Shown here one piece after another: positions 49,824 through 59,662 of a stretch of DNA of 64,000 bases. The stretch is from Pseudomonas sp. RIT-PI-q. Lineage in GTDB: Bacteria > Pseudomonadota > Gammaproteobacteria > Pseudomonadales > Pseudomonadaceae. The notes beneath the pieces were generated by a model. It saw only the letters and a program-made list of their open reading frames with translations, made no database searches and was not told where the DNA came from. The position numbers and the translations under genes were made by a program. The stretch is from the NCBI RefSeq assembly GCF_001297125.1, contig NZ_LHPC01000017.1, positions 310,001 to 374,000 of the forward strand. Reading direction: 5' to 3'. How positions within the stretch are numbered: the first letter of the stretch is position 1; each line of letters begins with the position of its first letter.

Positions 49824-50894
49824 TTAATACCCGGTCATTTCCAGATAACCCTGCCCGCCATGGCTGCCGCTCAATTGCACCGGCCCTTCCCAATAAGGAA
49901 TGCGCAAATCCATCCATGCCTTGGGGTTGAGGGCTGTGATGTTGATGTCGAGGTGCTTTTCGGGAATTTTGATCGACCAGCGTATGGGCATCGAGCGACC
50001 GGCAACGTTGGCGGTGTCTTGCGGGGTGAGGCTGATGTCGGCGGCGTGCAGTAACTGCGTCTGGCCCCGGGCGTCGATCCATGTACCGGTGAGGTACGGC
50101 GCGCCGTCCTTTTGCCGCATGCGGTAGAGCATCACCTGTTCGCCACTGTCCAGGTGCAGGGAAAACCAGTCCCAGCCTGACTGGTTGGCGGTCAACGGCT
50201 GGCTGCTCCACTCCCGGTCGAGCCACGCCGGGCCGCTGACCTGATAAACCTTGCTATCGATTTCCAGCGACCCGCTGGCCTGGAAAAACGGCTGGCTGTA
50301 GTAGTACGACGCCTGGCCCTGTTCGGACTTCTGGCTAAAACCCTTGTCGCCCTGAAGCACCAGTGGACGTGTCGAGGTCAGGTGCAATTGATAGCTGAAA
50401 TGCTTGTCGCGGGCGCTGAGTTGCAGGTCTGCCAGAGGGTTCGCATCAGGTCCCTGACTGCTGAATCGCCAATCGTCGATCCACGCATTGAACGGCGCCC
50501 GGCTCACCCCGGCCTGCCCGATGCCACCACGGGCATAGCGCTCAGCGGCGTGATGCACCGTCGCCGACGTCACGGCCGCGTGACCCAGCCAGATCGTTTG
50601 ATTACCCCAACCCGCCACCTCGGGAAGCGCTTTCAAGGCGCTGCGAAACAATGTCCATTGCACACCAAACTCGCGTCCCTGATCGTCCTTGAGGTTGGCA
50701 GTGACGTACCACCACTCGATGCGAAACCCGTCGTGAGGCCCGTGATCCGCCGGAAAGCTGAACACCCGGCCGGGCACCACCGGCGTAAACGCAGCGGCCT
50801 GATTGCCGAGCCCAGCGAAGCCTTTTTCGACAGGTGCCGAGTTGTCGCAGCCGCTCAACACGGCCAACAGCAATACACCGAGCTTAATCCTCAT
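49824..50894 (-). CDS. AttH/carotenoid 1,2-hydratase-like lipoprotein of ABC exporter operon
   Basis: Lipoprotein of 356 residues: signal peptide with lipobox LLAVLSGC. The mature domain is of the CrtC/AttH lipocalin-like type (HDGFRIEWWYVTANLKDDQGREFGVQWTLFR, WGHAAVTS-like, SGPAWLDREWSSQPL, GWDWFSLHLDSGEQVMLYRMR). In many Gram-negatives this gene follows an ATPase and an FtsX-type permease, as here. It overlaps the permease end by 11 bases. Function unknown; probably a substrate-handling partner of the exporter. Confidence 0.85.
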   Translation of the reverse strand: MRIKLGVLLLAVLSGCDNSAPVEKGFAGLGNQAAAFTPVVPGRVFSFPADHGPHDGFRIEWWYVTANLKDDQGREFGVQWTLFRSALKALPEVAGWGNQTIWLGHAAVTSATVHHAAERYARGGIGQAGVSRAPFNAWIDDWRFSSQGPDANPLADLQLSARDKHFSYQLHLTSTRPLVLQGDKGFSQKSEQGQASYYYSQPFFQASGSLEIDSKVYQVSGPAWLDREWSSQPLTANQSGWDWFSLHLDSGEQVMLYRMRQKDGAPYLTGTWIDARGQTQLLHAADISLTPQDTANVAGRSMPIRWSIKIPEKHLDINITALNPKAWMDLRIPYWEGPVQLSGSHGGQGYLEMTGY

Positions 50895-53355
50895 GAGCAA
50901 ACGTCCTCAGCAGGTCGGCCGGTCGGGTGCGATACAACGTGTACAACGGCCACGCCGACGCCAGCAATGTCGCGAGCAACGCCAATCCCATCAACTGCAA
51001 CAACTGCAACGGAAACACCCGCAACGGCAGGCGCCAGCCGAAGGCCTGGACGTTGATCACCGTGTCCAGGCACCACGCCAGCGCGATGCCCAACGGCAAC
51101 GCCAACACCAGGGTCAGCACCGCCAGCAGCCAGGTCTGGCCGAGGTTGAGCAGCATCAATTGCCGTCGCGTCACGCCCAATGCCCACAAGGGTGCCAGTT
51201 GCCCGAGACGGCTCTGGCTCTGGGTCAGCAGGCTGATGAATAACGCCACACCGGCGACGGCCAGGGTCAGGCTGTTGAGCGCGGCGGTTGCGGCGAAGGG
51301 CCGTTCAAACACTTGGGTGGACCAGCCCTTGAGCCGGGCCTGATCGACCATGCGGCTGGCGTCCAGAGCAAAGCGCGACTGCAACGTCGTCACGAACCCG
51401 GGGATCGACGCCGGGTCGATGCGCAGGGTGAAGCGGTTCGGCGTCAGCTGCGGCCAGCCGCGCAACAAGTGGTTGCCGTTGATCAGCACGTGACCCTTGG
51501 GATTGCCGTAGTCAGCGTAGATTCCGACGATCCGCGGCGACCACGGCCCGCTCGGCGTGGGAATCGTCAGGTGGTCACCGAGGCGCACTTTCAACCGCCG
51601 GGCCAGTTGTTCGCTGAGCATCAGCGCATCGTCCTTGGCCAACCGGTCCCAAGGGTTGTCACCCAGGCTTTCCAGCAGCGGCCAATGCTGGCGATAGGTC
51701 GGGTGATCGATCACGCCGAAGACCTCCGTCGGCCACCCCTGCAACTGGATCGACACTTGCCAGTTGGGCAACACCGCCGTGAGTTGTGGTTGCTGTTTGA
51801 GCCAGGCGTAAAGCTCTCTGGACTGGGCTGGATTTTGTGGCGTGAGGTAAAGCTCGGCGGTCAGGCGGTGGTCGAGCCAGTCGCTGAAGGTCTGGCGAAA
51901 ACCGGCGGTCATGCTGCCGGCACCGATGTTCGCCGCCAGGGCCAACAGCAGCGCCATCAGCGCCAGGCTCAGCGCCGGCAATTGCTGTCGGCAATCGGCG
52001 AGAAACCATTGGCCGAGCACCGAACGACTGCGATGCAGCACCAGGTTCAGCACGGTGTTCAACACCACCGGCAGCGCCAGGGCGGCGCCGAGCAACAGCG
52101 CCGCCATCAGCACGAAACCGCTGGCCAGGCTGTCGCCCCAAATCAATGCCAGCAACGCGATCACGGCGGCAATCGCCGCGACCCAGCCCTGACGTCGCAA
52201 CCAGCGCGCGTGGGCCTGATGCCAGGCCTGCGGGTCGGCCAGCGCCAGCAACGGCAAACGCGCCGCTCGCAATAAACTATTGGCACCGGCCAGTAACGCG
52301 CCGAGCAAACTCAGGCCGATACCGCTGAGCCACCACCACGGACGGAGGCTCAACTGCCCCGCCACTTCGGCGCCGTACAACCCGCGCAGGCTGGCGGCGA
52401 CATCCGGCAACAGCTCGCTGGCCAACAGGTAGCCGCTGACCACCCCGGCGAGTCCGCCGATCAACGCCAGGCCGCCCAGTTCAACAGCGAGGCAGGCAAT
52501 CAGCATCCGCGCACTGACCCCGCAGGCACGCAGGGTTCTGAGCAAGCCCCGGCGCTGCTCCAGGGCCAGGCCGATTGCCGCATGGACGATGAACAGGCCG
52601 ACCACGAATGACAGAAACCCCAAGGCATCGAGGTTGAGGTGAAAGCTCTCGGTCAGGCGCGACAGGTTGTTTTCTTCACCGCTGCTCTTCAACTGGAGCT
52701 GGCCTTTGAATTGATCGGGCAACGGCGCGGTGAAATCCTTGGGCAACAGCAGGCGCGACAGTTGCTCCGGCAAACCCAGAATCTGCTGAGCGAAACCAAT
52801 GTCGACCAGCAACACGCCGGGCGCCATATCGGTTTGAACATGCAGCGGCGGCAGTGCCACACCGCTCAAACTCAAAGGCGTTTCACCTTCGCGCAAACCC
52901 AACGCTTGCAAGGTCTGCGGCGAAATCCAGGTACTGCCCGGCGGACTGAAAAACTCGACAATCTGCTCGATCGCCAACGCCCGCCCCGCCACCGCAGAAC
53001 CGGTCGGCAGCGACACCGGCTCGATGCCCATCAACTGCAAGCGCTGGTCTTCATGCCCCTTGAGCACCACCCGACCTTGCAGCACCGGCGACACCGGCCA
53101 GCCGGCGCGGCGCAGGTCGACAAACAAGGCCTGGGAAAATGTCGCACCATTCGGCGCACTGAGGCTGGCCTGGGGTTCGCCGCCGATCAACTGACTGGCC
53201 CGCGCATAGCTTTCCCGCGCCTGGCTATTCAGCGCCTGCACGCCGGTCAGCAGGCTGGTGGCGAGCCAGAGCCCGGTCAGCACACTGAAAAACTGCACAG
53301 GGTGCTGTCGCCAATGACTGAGCAGCGCGCGCAATGTTTCGCCAAAGACTCGCAC
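50884..53355 (-). CDS. ABC transporter permease, FtsX family (large, LolE/MacB-like)
   Basis: Permease of 823 residues with two FtsX modules: an N-terminal helix, a large periplasmic domain (about 40-240), four to six helices around 250-440, a second periplasmic region, and three closing helices (about 700-815). No ATP-binding motif. Start is a GTG directly after the ATPase stop, consistent with translational coupling. Operon: ATPase, permease, AttH-like lipoprotein. Confidence 0.88.
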   Translation of the reverse strand: MRVFGETLRALLSHWRQHPVQFFSVLTGLWLATSLLTGVQALNSQARESYARASQLIGGEPQASLSAPNGATFSQALFVDLRRAGWPVSPVLQGRVVLKGHEDQRLQLMGIEPVSLPTGSAVAGRALAIEQIVEFFSPPGSTWISPQTLQALGLREGETPLSLSGVALPPLHVQTDMAPGVLLVDIGFAQQILGLPEQLSRLLLPKDFTAPLPDQFKGQLQLKSSGEENNLSRLTESFHLNLDALGFLSFVVGLFIVHAAIGLALEQRRGLLRTLRACGVSARMLIACLAVELGGLALIGGLAGVVSGYLLASELLPDVAASLRGLYGAEVAGQLSLRPWWWLSGIGLSLLGALLAGANSLLRAARLPLLALADPQAWHQAHARWLRRQGWVAAIAAVIALLALIWGDSLASGFVLMAALLLGAALALPVVLNTVLNLVLHRSRSVLGQWFLADCRQQLPALSLALMALLLALAANIGAGSMTAGFRQTFSDWLDHRLTAELYLTPQNPAQSRELYAWLKQQPQLTAVLPNWQVSIQLQGWPTEVFGVIDHPTYRQHWPLLESLGDNPWDRLAKDDALMLSEQLARRLKVRLGDHLTIPTPSGPWSPRIVGIYADYGNPKGHVLINGNHLLRGWPQLTPNRFTLRIDPASIPGFVTTLQSRFALDASRMVDQARLKGWSTQVFERPFAATAALNSLTLAVAGVALFISLLTQSQSRLGQLAPLWALGVTRRQLMLLNLGQTWLLAVLTLVLALPLGIALAWCLDTVINVQAFGWRLPLRVFPLQLLQLMGLALLATLLASAWPLYTLYRTRPADLLRTFAHED

Positions 53356-53356
53356 T

Positions 53357-54025
53357 TCAGCGCTCGACCGCGCCAGTCAGGCGGCCACCGTGGAGCACCA
53401 CTTTTTCCGCCAGTCGCGCCGCAACCCGTGGGCTGTGGGTGACCATCAACAACGTGGTGGGGCTGTCGTCGAGCAGTTCCAGCAACAACTTCAACACCTC
53501 ATCGCTGGTGGTTTCATCGAGACTGCCGGTGGGCTCGTCGGCCAACAGCAATTTTGGCTGCGAGGCCAAGGCACGTCCCAGTGCAACCCGTTGCTGCTGG
53601 CCGCCGGATAACTGCTCCGGATACCGCCGCAGCAAATCACCCAGCCCCAGACGCCGCACCAGATGCGCTTGCCAGCGCGGATCGTGGCGCCCGGCCAGTC
53701 GCGCCTGAAACGCCAGGTTGTCCTCCACACGCAAGCTGCCGATCAGATTGAACTGCTGGAACACCAGGCCGATTTCAGTCCGCCGCCAGTTCGCCAATTG
53801 CCCTTCGTTCATCTGCTCCAGCCGATGTTCGCCACTGCGGATGCTGCCGCGATCGACCTTGTCCAGCCCGGCGATCAGGTGCAGCAAGGTGCTTTTGCCA
53901 CTGCCCGACTCGCCCATCAGCGCCAGGCTGCTGCCGGGTTTCAACGTCAGGTCGACGCCTTGCAACACCGGCAGCGGACCTTGCGCAGTGGCGTAGCTTT
54001 TGAAGACGCCGTGGACTTCAAGCAT
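53357..54025 (-). CDS. ABC transporter ATP-binding protein (LolD/MacB-like)
   Basis: ATPase of 222 residues. Walker A GESGSGKST, Q-loop VFQQFNLIGSL, signature LSGGQQQRV, Walker B LLLADEPTGSLD and H-loop VTHSP are complete. The GSLD at the end of Walker B is typical of exporters of the LolD group. The start at 54025 has CAGG before it; an upstream frame of 10 codons lacks a good site. First gene of the three-gene exporter operon, divergent from sdsA. Confidence 0.93.
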   Translation of the reverse strand: MLEVHGVFKSYATAQGPLPVLQGVDLTLKPGSSLALMGESGSGKSTLLHLIAGLDKVDRGSIRSGEHRLEQMNEGQLANWRRTEIGLVFQQFNLIGSLRVEDNLAFQARLAGRHDPRWQAHLVRRLGLGDLLRRYPEQLSGGQQQRVALGRALASQPKLLLADEPTGSLDETTSDEVLKLLLELLDDSPTTLLMVTHSPRVAARLAEKVVLHGGRLTGAVER

Positions 54026-54162
54026 GGGAAAACCTGTTCGATGAGCGTGGGGCAAGGATAGCGGCCCTGAATGGTTTTTGTCCGTTGACGATTGCCGAAC
54101 CGCCCGGCCGGCGCCCTACCCTCAAGGATGGTCTAACCATAACGATAAAAAACGGAGACGCC

Positions 54163-56136
54163 ATGCCTCGTTTCACTTTGAGCCCTCGTGGCCTGTTGGC
54201 CTGCCTGATCACGGCGTGCCTCGCGCAATCGGTCGCCGCCGCCGATGCACCGGTCGCGGCCAGCGCACAGACCGCTGCCAGCAACGCCGCCGTGCTGCAA
54301 CAACTGCCCTTCAGCGATCGCACCGATTTCGAATCGGTGAGTCGGGGTTTGATCGCGCCGTTCAAGGGCCAGGTCAAAGACGCGACCGGCAAGGTCATCT
54401 GGGACGTCCAGGCCTATGACTTCCTCCTCAAGGATCAGGTACCCGACTCGGTCAACCCGAGCCTTTGGCGCCTGGCCCAGCTCAATGCCCATGCCGGCCT
54501 GTTCGAAGTCAGCCCGAAAATTTACCAGGTGCGTGGTCTCGATGTGGCCAACATGACCATCATCGAAGGCGATGACGGGCTGATCATCATCGACCCGCTG
54601 ACCATGGCCGAAACCGCCAAGGCAGCGCTGGACCTGTACTACCGGAACCGTCCGCAAAAACCGGTGGTGGCGGTGATCTACAGCCACACCCACGTCGACC
54701 ATTTCGGCGGTGTACGCGGTGTGATCGACGAGGCCGACGTCAAGGCTGGCAAGGTCAAGGTGTTCGCCCCCGCCGGGTTCATGGAACATGTGATGAGCGA
54801 AAACGTGTTCGCCGGCAATGCCATGAGTCGCCGCGCGCAATACCAGTTCGGCAGCCTGTTGCCCCGTGGCGAAAAAGGCCAGGTGGACGCGGGGTTGGGT
54901 AAGAGCACGCCGAGCGGCGGCACCATCACCTTGATTGCGCCGACCGACCTGATCGACAAGGAACTGGACACCCGCACCATTGCCGGTCTGGAGGTGGAGT
55001 TCCAGCTCACCCTGGGCACCGAAGCGCCGGCGGAAATGAACCTCTACCTGCCACAGTTGCGCGCCTTGTGCATGGCCGAAAACGCCACGCAGATGATGCA
55101 CAACATTCTCACCCCACGCGGCGCGCAAGTGCGTGACGCCAAGGCCTGGGCGCAATACCTCGACAACAGTCTGGCGCGCTATGGTGACAAGAGCGACGTG
55201 TTGTTTGCCCAGCACAATTGGCCGACTTGGGGTGGCGAGCGGATTCGCACCTTCCTCGCCGATCAACGCGACATGTACGCCTTCCTCAATGACCGCACTT
55301 TGCACCTGATGAATCAGGGCCTGACCCCGGTGGAAATCGCTGACGCGATCAAGAAACTGCCGGGTGCGCTGGATCAGAAGTGGTACACCCGCGGCTACTA
55401 CGGTTCCTTGAGTTTCAACGTGCGGGCGGTGTACCAGCGTTACCTGGGTTTCTATGACGGCAACCCGGCCAACCTCAACCCGCTGCCGCCGGTGGACACC
55501 GCCAAGCGCAGCGTCGAAGCGATGGGTGGTGGCGTAGCAGTGGTAGAGAAGATGCGCGCGGCGATGACAAAGGGGGATTATCGCTGGGCCGCGCAGTTGG
55601 GCAATCAACTGCTGTTTGCCGAGCCGGAAAACGGACCGGGCCGCACGGCCCAGGCTGAAGCGCTGGAGCAGTTGGGCTATCAAAGCGAGAACGCCACCTG
55701 GCGCAATATGTACCTGACCGGGGCGATGGAACTGCGTAATGGCGTGCCGCAACATGCCGGCAGTACGGTGTCGGTGGACATGGTGCGGGCAATGACGCCG
55801 GACATGTTTTTCGACTTCCTGGCGATTCGACTCGACAGCGACAAAGCCGCCGGCCATGACCTGACGCTGAACTGGACGTTCGAGGACCAGCACAAGGATT
55901 TCAACCTGACTTTGCGCAATGGTGTGCTGACACACCGTGCGGGGCTCAATCCGGCGGCGGATGCCAGTGTGAGTCTGAGCAAGGCGACGCTGGAGCAGAT
56001 CAGCCTCAAGCAGCTGGATTTCCCGACGGCGATGCAGAAGGGCTTGATCAAGGTGCAAGGGGACGGGAAAAAGCTTGCGCAGCTGATGGGCAGCCTGGAT
56101 AGCTTCAGTCCGCAGTTCAATATCGTCACGCCGTAA
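54163..56136 (+). CDS. sdsA1: Alkyl sulfatase, SdsA1-type
   Basis: Exported zinc hydrolase of 657 residues that removes sulfate from primary alkyl sulfates such as SDS. Signal peptide at about 1-26 (LLACLITACLAQSVAAA). Metallo-beta-lactamase domain with the zinc motif SHTHVDH at 174-180, further ligands in LCMAENATQMMHN, then the alkyl-sulfatase dimerisation domain (about 400-530) and the C-terminal SCP-2-like domain that binds the alkyl chain (DHDLTLNWTFED region; SVSLSKATLEQI). AACGGAGACGCC precedes the ATG. Divergent from the ABC exporter operon; an SdsB-type regulator is not next to it. Confidence 0.92.
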   Translation: MPRFTLSPRGLLACLITACLAQSVAAADAPVAASAQTAASNAAVLQQLPFSDRTDFESVSRGLIAPFKGQVKDATGKVIWDVQAYDFLLKDQVPDSVNPSLWRLAQLNAHAGLFEVSPKIYQVRGLDVANMTIIEGDDGLIIIDPLTMAETAKAALDLYYRNRPQKPVVAVIYSHTHVDHFGGVRGVIDEADVKAGKVKVFAPAGFMEHVMSENVFAGNAMSRRAQYQFGSLLPRGEKGQVDAGLGKSTPSGGTITLIAPTDLIDKELDTRTIAGLEVEFQLTLGTEAPAEMNLYLPQLRALCMAENATQMMHNILTPRGAQVRDAKAWAQYLDNSLARYGDKSDVLFAQHNWPTWGGERIRTFLADQRDMYAFLNDRTLHLMNQGLTPVEIADAIKKLPGALDQKWYTRGYYGSLSFNVRAVYQRYLGFYDGNPANLNPLPPVDTAKRSVEAMGGGVAVVEKMRAAMTKGDYRWAAQLGNQLLFAEPENGPGRTAQAEALEQLGYQSENATWRNMYLTGAMELRNGVPQHAGSTVSVDMVRAMTPDMFFDFLAIRLDSDKAAGHDLTLNWTFEDQHKDFNLTLRNGVLTHRAGLNPAADASVSLSKATLEQISLKQLDFPTAMQKGLIKVQGDGKKLAQLMGSLDSFSPQFNIVTP

Positions 56137-56146
56137 ACCGCGGCGC

Positions 56147-56760
56147 GCCCATCGCGGGCAAGCCCGCTCCCACATTGGATTTGTGGTGTTCACCAATCCT
56201 TGTAGGAGCGGGCTTGCTCGCGATGACGGTGTGTCAGGCAATGATGATGTTGAAGCTGATGGCCTCATCGCGGGCAAGCCCGCTCCCACAGGGGTTTAGG
56301 GTGTTCACAGCATTTGTGGACGACACAGATCCAATGTAGGAGCGGGCTTGCTCGCGATTACGGTGTGTCAGGCAATGATGATGTTGAAGCTGATGGCCTC
56401 ATCGCGGGCAAGCCCGCTCCCACAGGGGTTTAGGGTGTTCACAGCATTTGTGGACGACACAGATCCAATGTAGGAGCGGGCTTGCTCGCGATTACGGTGT
56501 GTCAGGCAATGATGATGTTGGAGCTGATGGCCTCATCGCGGGCAAGCCCGCTCCCACAGGGGTTTAGGGTGTTCACAGCATTTGTGGACGACACAGATCC
56601 AATGTAGGAGCGGGCTTGCTCGCGATGACGGTGTGTCAGGCAATGATGATGTTGAAGCTGATGGCCTCATCGCGGGCAAGCCCGCTCCCACAGGGATTTA
56701 GGGTGTTCACGGCTTTCGTGGACGACACAATTCCTTGTGGGAGCGGGCTTGCCCGCGAAA
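56147..56760. repeat. Tandem REPIN array with 134-bp period
   Basis: Units start at 56201, 56335, 56469, 56603 and a partial one at 56736; spacing is 134, 134, 134 and 133. Each contains GTAGGAGCGGGCTTGCTCGC, the spacer GTGTGTCAGGCAATGATGATG, an inverted GCGGGCAAGCCCGCTCCCAC and the linker TTTAGGGTGTTCACAGC. A half element (GCGGGCAAGCCCGCTCCCAC) precedes at 56154. The array occupies the gap between the convergent sdsA1 and DUF1254 genes. Confidence 0.95.
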
Positions 56761-56773
56761 GCGGTCTATCGGG

Positions 56774-58159
56774 TTACGCTGAAATCACTTCAACCACTGG
56801 CATCTGCCATCGCTGCTCGATCACCTGCCGCTCGGGCCCGTATAAGCGCAGGACCAAGGTGAATGGCCCACTCTGCGGTGCCGGTAGCCAATTGCGCTGA
56901 TCGTCCGGGGCCGAAGACTGCATCAGCAGCGTCAACCCACCGTCTGCGTCCGCCTGCAAACGATCGCGACTGCTCAGGCAATAGCGGTCGATGGGATTGG
57001 CCACCAATTGCCGGTCCGGCAGGTCATAGAGCGTCAACGACCAGAACTCGCTGGCCGGCGGCAATTGCCCCGGCGCGAAGCGCAGTCGATAACGACGCCC
57101 GCCCTGCAACGACTGGCCCTGATTGTCCAGTCGGCTACCGAGGTAAAAAGCCTCTTCGACACTGTTGCCATAAATGCCAACGGCCGCGGCGATGGCGCGG
57201 TTGAGGTAGTTTGCGTGCAGCACCTCGCGAGTGCCGAACAGGCCCAAGGTATTGCGCACCTTTCCAGTACCCGCTTGCAGTTGTGCCTGAGCATCCTGAA
57301 TTCCGGCGATCAACGCCTGGCGCGTTTCCACCGGCAAGGCGGCGACATCAAAGCCCTGACCTGGAACAATGCCGATGCGCGCGAACCGCCCGCGCAACGC
57401 TTGTTCGGACGGATGCGTCGGGCACAGCGTGAGGATTTGATTGAGCACCGGGATAAAACCCGGCCCCAATCCGCTCTTGCTGTCCCAGGCCGGCCATGCA
57501 ATCGCCGGTGCTGCGATGGGCGCCGGACCACCGGTGTATTCATGCAACGCGCGCAAGCGGTATTGCTGCTGCAGCGCCCGCACGGCTGGCAGATCATCGG
57601 CATTTTTCAGGCCGGTGCGCCCGAGCACCATGACGATTTCAGTTTCACTGCGCAGCACGCCCTTGATCCCGGCCGGGGTCGACCCCTGCCAGTTAGGCCC
57701 GGCGATCAGGTAGTCCCCCGCTTCGCGCCCGGTGCTGAGCACGCCGACGTAGGCAAAGTTGTGGGTGTACTGGTCCACCAGTTGGTGCACGTAGTAACGA
57801 TCATCGGCGACCGCTGGCACGCTCAGCACCTGCGGTTCACTGCGCAGATCGAGCCAGGCCCAGGAGTACGGCGTGTCGTTGTTCGGCGTGACGACCTCGC
57901 GGTTTTTCGGCGTGTAGAGTTCGCTGTAGTGACGGAAACGATTGAAGCCGCCGACGTACTCCGCTGCGTCGGGATTGAGCACCTGCTTCTCCATGGTCTG
58001 GTAATGCATCAGCATTGGGTAGGCGTAGATCCACGCTTCCTGCGCAACGGCCCGGGTGTCATCAGCCTCAGCGGCCAACAACCCGCGTGGAAACATCAGA
58101 CTCCCGCCCAGTATCCCCATGCTGCCGAGCAAGCGGCGGCGGCTGAACATCAGGTTCAT
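56774..58159 (-). CDS. DUF1254/DUF1214 exported protein, first paralogue (Tat signal)
   Basis: Exported protein of 461 residues. The start MNLMFSRRRLLGSMGILGGSLM carries a twin-arginine (SRRRLLG) signal. N-terminal DUF1254 (about 45-170: VVTPNNDTPYSWAWLDLRSEP, YYVHQLVDQYTHNF, GDYLIAGPNWQGSTP) and C-terminal DUF1214 (FAPGQLPPASEFWSLTLYDLPDRQLVANPIDRYCL). Function unknown. It overlaps the other DUF1254 gene by 4 bases (ATGA), and both resemble each other clearly, so they arose by duplication. Confidence 0.87.
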   Translation of the reverse strand: MNLMFSRRRLLGSMGILGGSLMFPRGLLAAEADDTRAVAQEAWIYAYPMLMHYQTMEKQVLNPDAAEYVGGFNRFRHYSELYTPKNREVVTPNNDTPYSWAWLDLRSEPQVLSVPAVADDRYYVHQLVDQYTHNFAYVGVLSTGREAGDYLIAGPNWQGSTPAGIKGVLRSETEIVMVLGRTGLKNADDLPAVRALQQQYRLRALHEYTGGPAPIAAPAIAWPAWDSKSGLGPGFIPVLNQILTLCPTHPSEQALRGRFARIGIVPGQGFDVAALPVETRQALIAGIQDAQAQLQAGTGKVRNTLGLFGTREVLHANYLNRAIAAAVGIYGNSVEEAFYLGSRLDNQGQSLQGGRRYRLRFAPGQLPPASEFWSLTLYDLPDRQLVANPIDRYCLSSRDRLQADADGGLTLLMQSSAPDDQRNWLPAPQSGPFTLVLRLYGPERQVIEQRWQMPVVEVISA

Positions 58160-59505
58160 GGTTCGATCCTCGCAATAGTCGGCAATTGATAGCTGCCATC
58201 CAGCGCCCCGGCTTTGGGCAAGTACAAACGCAGCAGCAGGTTGAACGGACCTGCCGGCGTCGGCAGCCAATTGCTCTGCGGTGCCTGGGCCGGCGCATCG
58301 GGTTGCAGCATCAAGGTCAGGCCGCCGTCAGCGTCGTAGTGCAGGTCGGGGCTGCGGTCACCCAAGGCATATCGCTGGATCGGGTTGGCCGCCAGCAATT
58401 GGGTTTTGCCGTCATACAGGGTCAACGACCAGAAGGCGTTCACCGGAGGCAGTTGCCCGGCGGGGAAATGCAGGCGATAGGTTTTGCTGCCATCCAGCGG
58501 TTGACCCTGGGCATCGTGCAACGCCATCGGGTACACCGCTTCCACTGGGTCGTTGGCGTAGATGTAGCGCCAGGCGACGGCGGCACGGGTCAGGTCATCG
58601 TCACCGAATTTGCCGACATTGGTCGGCGAACGGAACCAGCCCCGCTGCTCCACCGACACCTGGCTCGACGCCGCCCGCACCTGATCGCGACCGGCTTCGG
58701 CGCCTTGGGCAATCGCATCGCTCAGGTCTGCTGGCGGCTCGAAGGCCTGGCCGGGTTTCACCCCGATGGCGGCGAAACGCTGCAGTTTCGAGCGCTCGGT
58801 CGGCGTCCACTGATGCAGCGGCGCCAGGGCATTGAAACTGCCGAACAACGCCTGTGCCGGTCCTTGCTTGGTGTCCTGATACAGCGGCAATTGCAGCGGT
58901 GCCAAGGCAGCCGGCGCCGCGCCAGCGCTGACCTTGGACAACGGCTGCAACGCGTAGCCCATCAGCACTTTCGCCGCGTCCTGCTGATCGGCTTCGCCCT
59001 TGACTTCGGTGCGGCCGAGCAAAAATACCAGGCGACTCGGCGAGCGGATCACGCCGTCGAAACCGTCCGGCAGCGCGCCTTGCCAATCCGGTCCGGCGAT
59101 CAGATAACGTCCTGTCTGATTGCCGGTGGCGCGGGTGCCGATGTAGTCGAGGTTGTCGGTGCGCATATCGACCAGTTGAAAGCTGTAATAGCGCCCCTGC
59201 ACGGCGGGCACTTCCAGCACCATTGGTTCGCTGCGCAGATCGAGCAAGGCTCGGGAGTAGAAGGTGTCGTTGTTCGGCGACACCACTTTGTTGTCCTGCG
59301 GACCGAGCAAACGCGGCTCGCTGTAGAGCCGGTTGAACGGCAGTTTCGCGGCGATGGCGGTGAGCACTTTATCGTGCTCGGCGGTGGCGTAGGCGAACAC
59401 GTAGGCTTCTTGCGCCAAGGCTTTTGCCTCGGAGGGGTCGAGAGTTGCAGCGTGAACGGTGCCCAGGCTTGCGCCCAGGGCCAGAGCGGATATCCAGTAG
59501 CGCAC
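58156..59505 (-). CDS. DUF1254/DUF1214 exported protein, second paralogue
   Basis: Exported protein of 449 residues with an ordinary Sec signal (YWISALALGASLGTVHA). Same DUF1254 (VVSPNNDTFYSRALLDLRSEP, YYSFQLVDMRTDNLDYIGTRATG) plus DUF1214 (FPAGQLPPVNAFWSLTLYDGK) layout. The start is a GTG at 59505 with AGGAGATCTGCC upstream; other starts lack a site. Coupled to the first paralogue, separated by a REP pair from the DUF1329 gene upstream. Confidence 0.87.
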   Translation of the reverse strand: MRYWISALALGASLGTVHAATLDPSEAKALAQEAYVFAYATAEHDKVLTAIAAKLPFNRLYSEPRLLGPQDNKVVSPNNDTFYSRALLDLRSEPMVLEVPAVQGRYYSFQLVDMRTDNLDYIGTRATGNQTGRYLIAGPDWQGALPDGFDGVIRSPSRLVFLLGRTEVKGEADQQDAAKVLMGYALQPLSKVSAGAAPAALAPLQLPLYQDTKQGPAQALFGSFNALAPLHQWTPTERSKLQRFAAIGVKPGQAFEPPADLSDAIAQGAEAGRDQVRAASSQVSVEQRGWFRSPTNVGKFGDDDLTRAAVAWRYIYANDPVEAVYPMALHDAQGQPLDGSKTYRLHFPAGQLPPVNAFWSLTLYDGKTQLLAANPIQRYALGDRSPDLHYDADGGLTLMLQPDAPAQAPQSNWLPTPAGPFNLLLRLYLPKAGALDGSYQLPTIARIEP

Positions 59506-59548
59506 GGCAGATCTCCTGATCGATAAACGTCGGCACACTCAGATCCCT

Positions 59549-59637
59549 GTGGGAGCGGGCTTGCCCGCGATGGGGTCGGGTCAGTCTCATCAATGTTGAT
59601 TGACCCACCGCCATCGCGGGCAAGCCCGCTCCCACAG
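59549..59637. repeat. REP inverted pair (GCGGGCTTGCCCGC type)
   Basis: Inverted pair with core GTGGGAGCGGGCTTGCCCGC between the co-directional DUF1329 and DUF1254 genes, within what would otherwise be one operon. Confidence 0.88.
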
Positions 59638-59662
59638 GTGAATATGCCGGGACTAAAAAGGG

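Noticed and set aside
50924..50945. GATACA-like word (GCGATACAACGTGTACAAC) near the start of the AttH gene
   Set aside because: It lies inside the permease coding region and the second half does not match the 10-base repeat, so I treat it as chance.
54133..56289. 718-codon antisense frame opposite sdsA1
   Set aside because: High-GC shadow of a well-supported alkylsulfatase gene; the product is rich in His/Arg/Gln and shows no domain.
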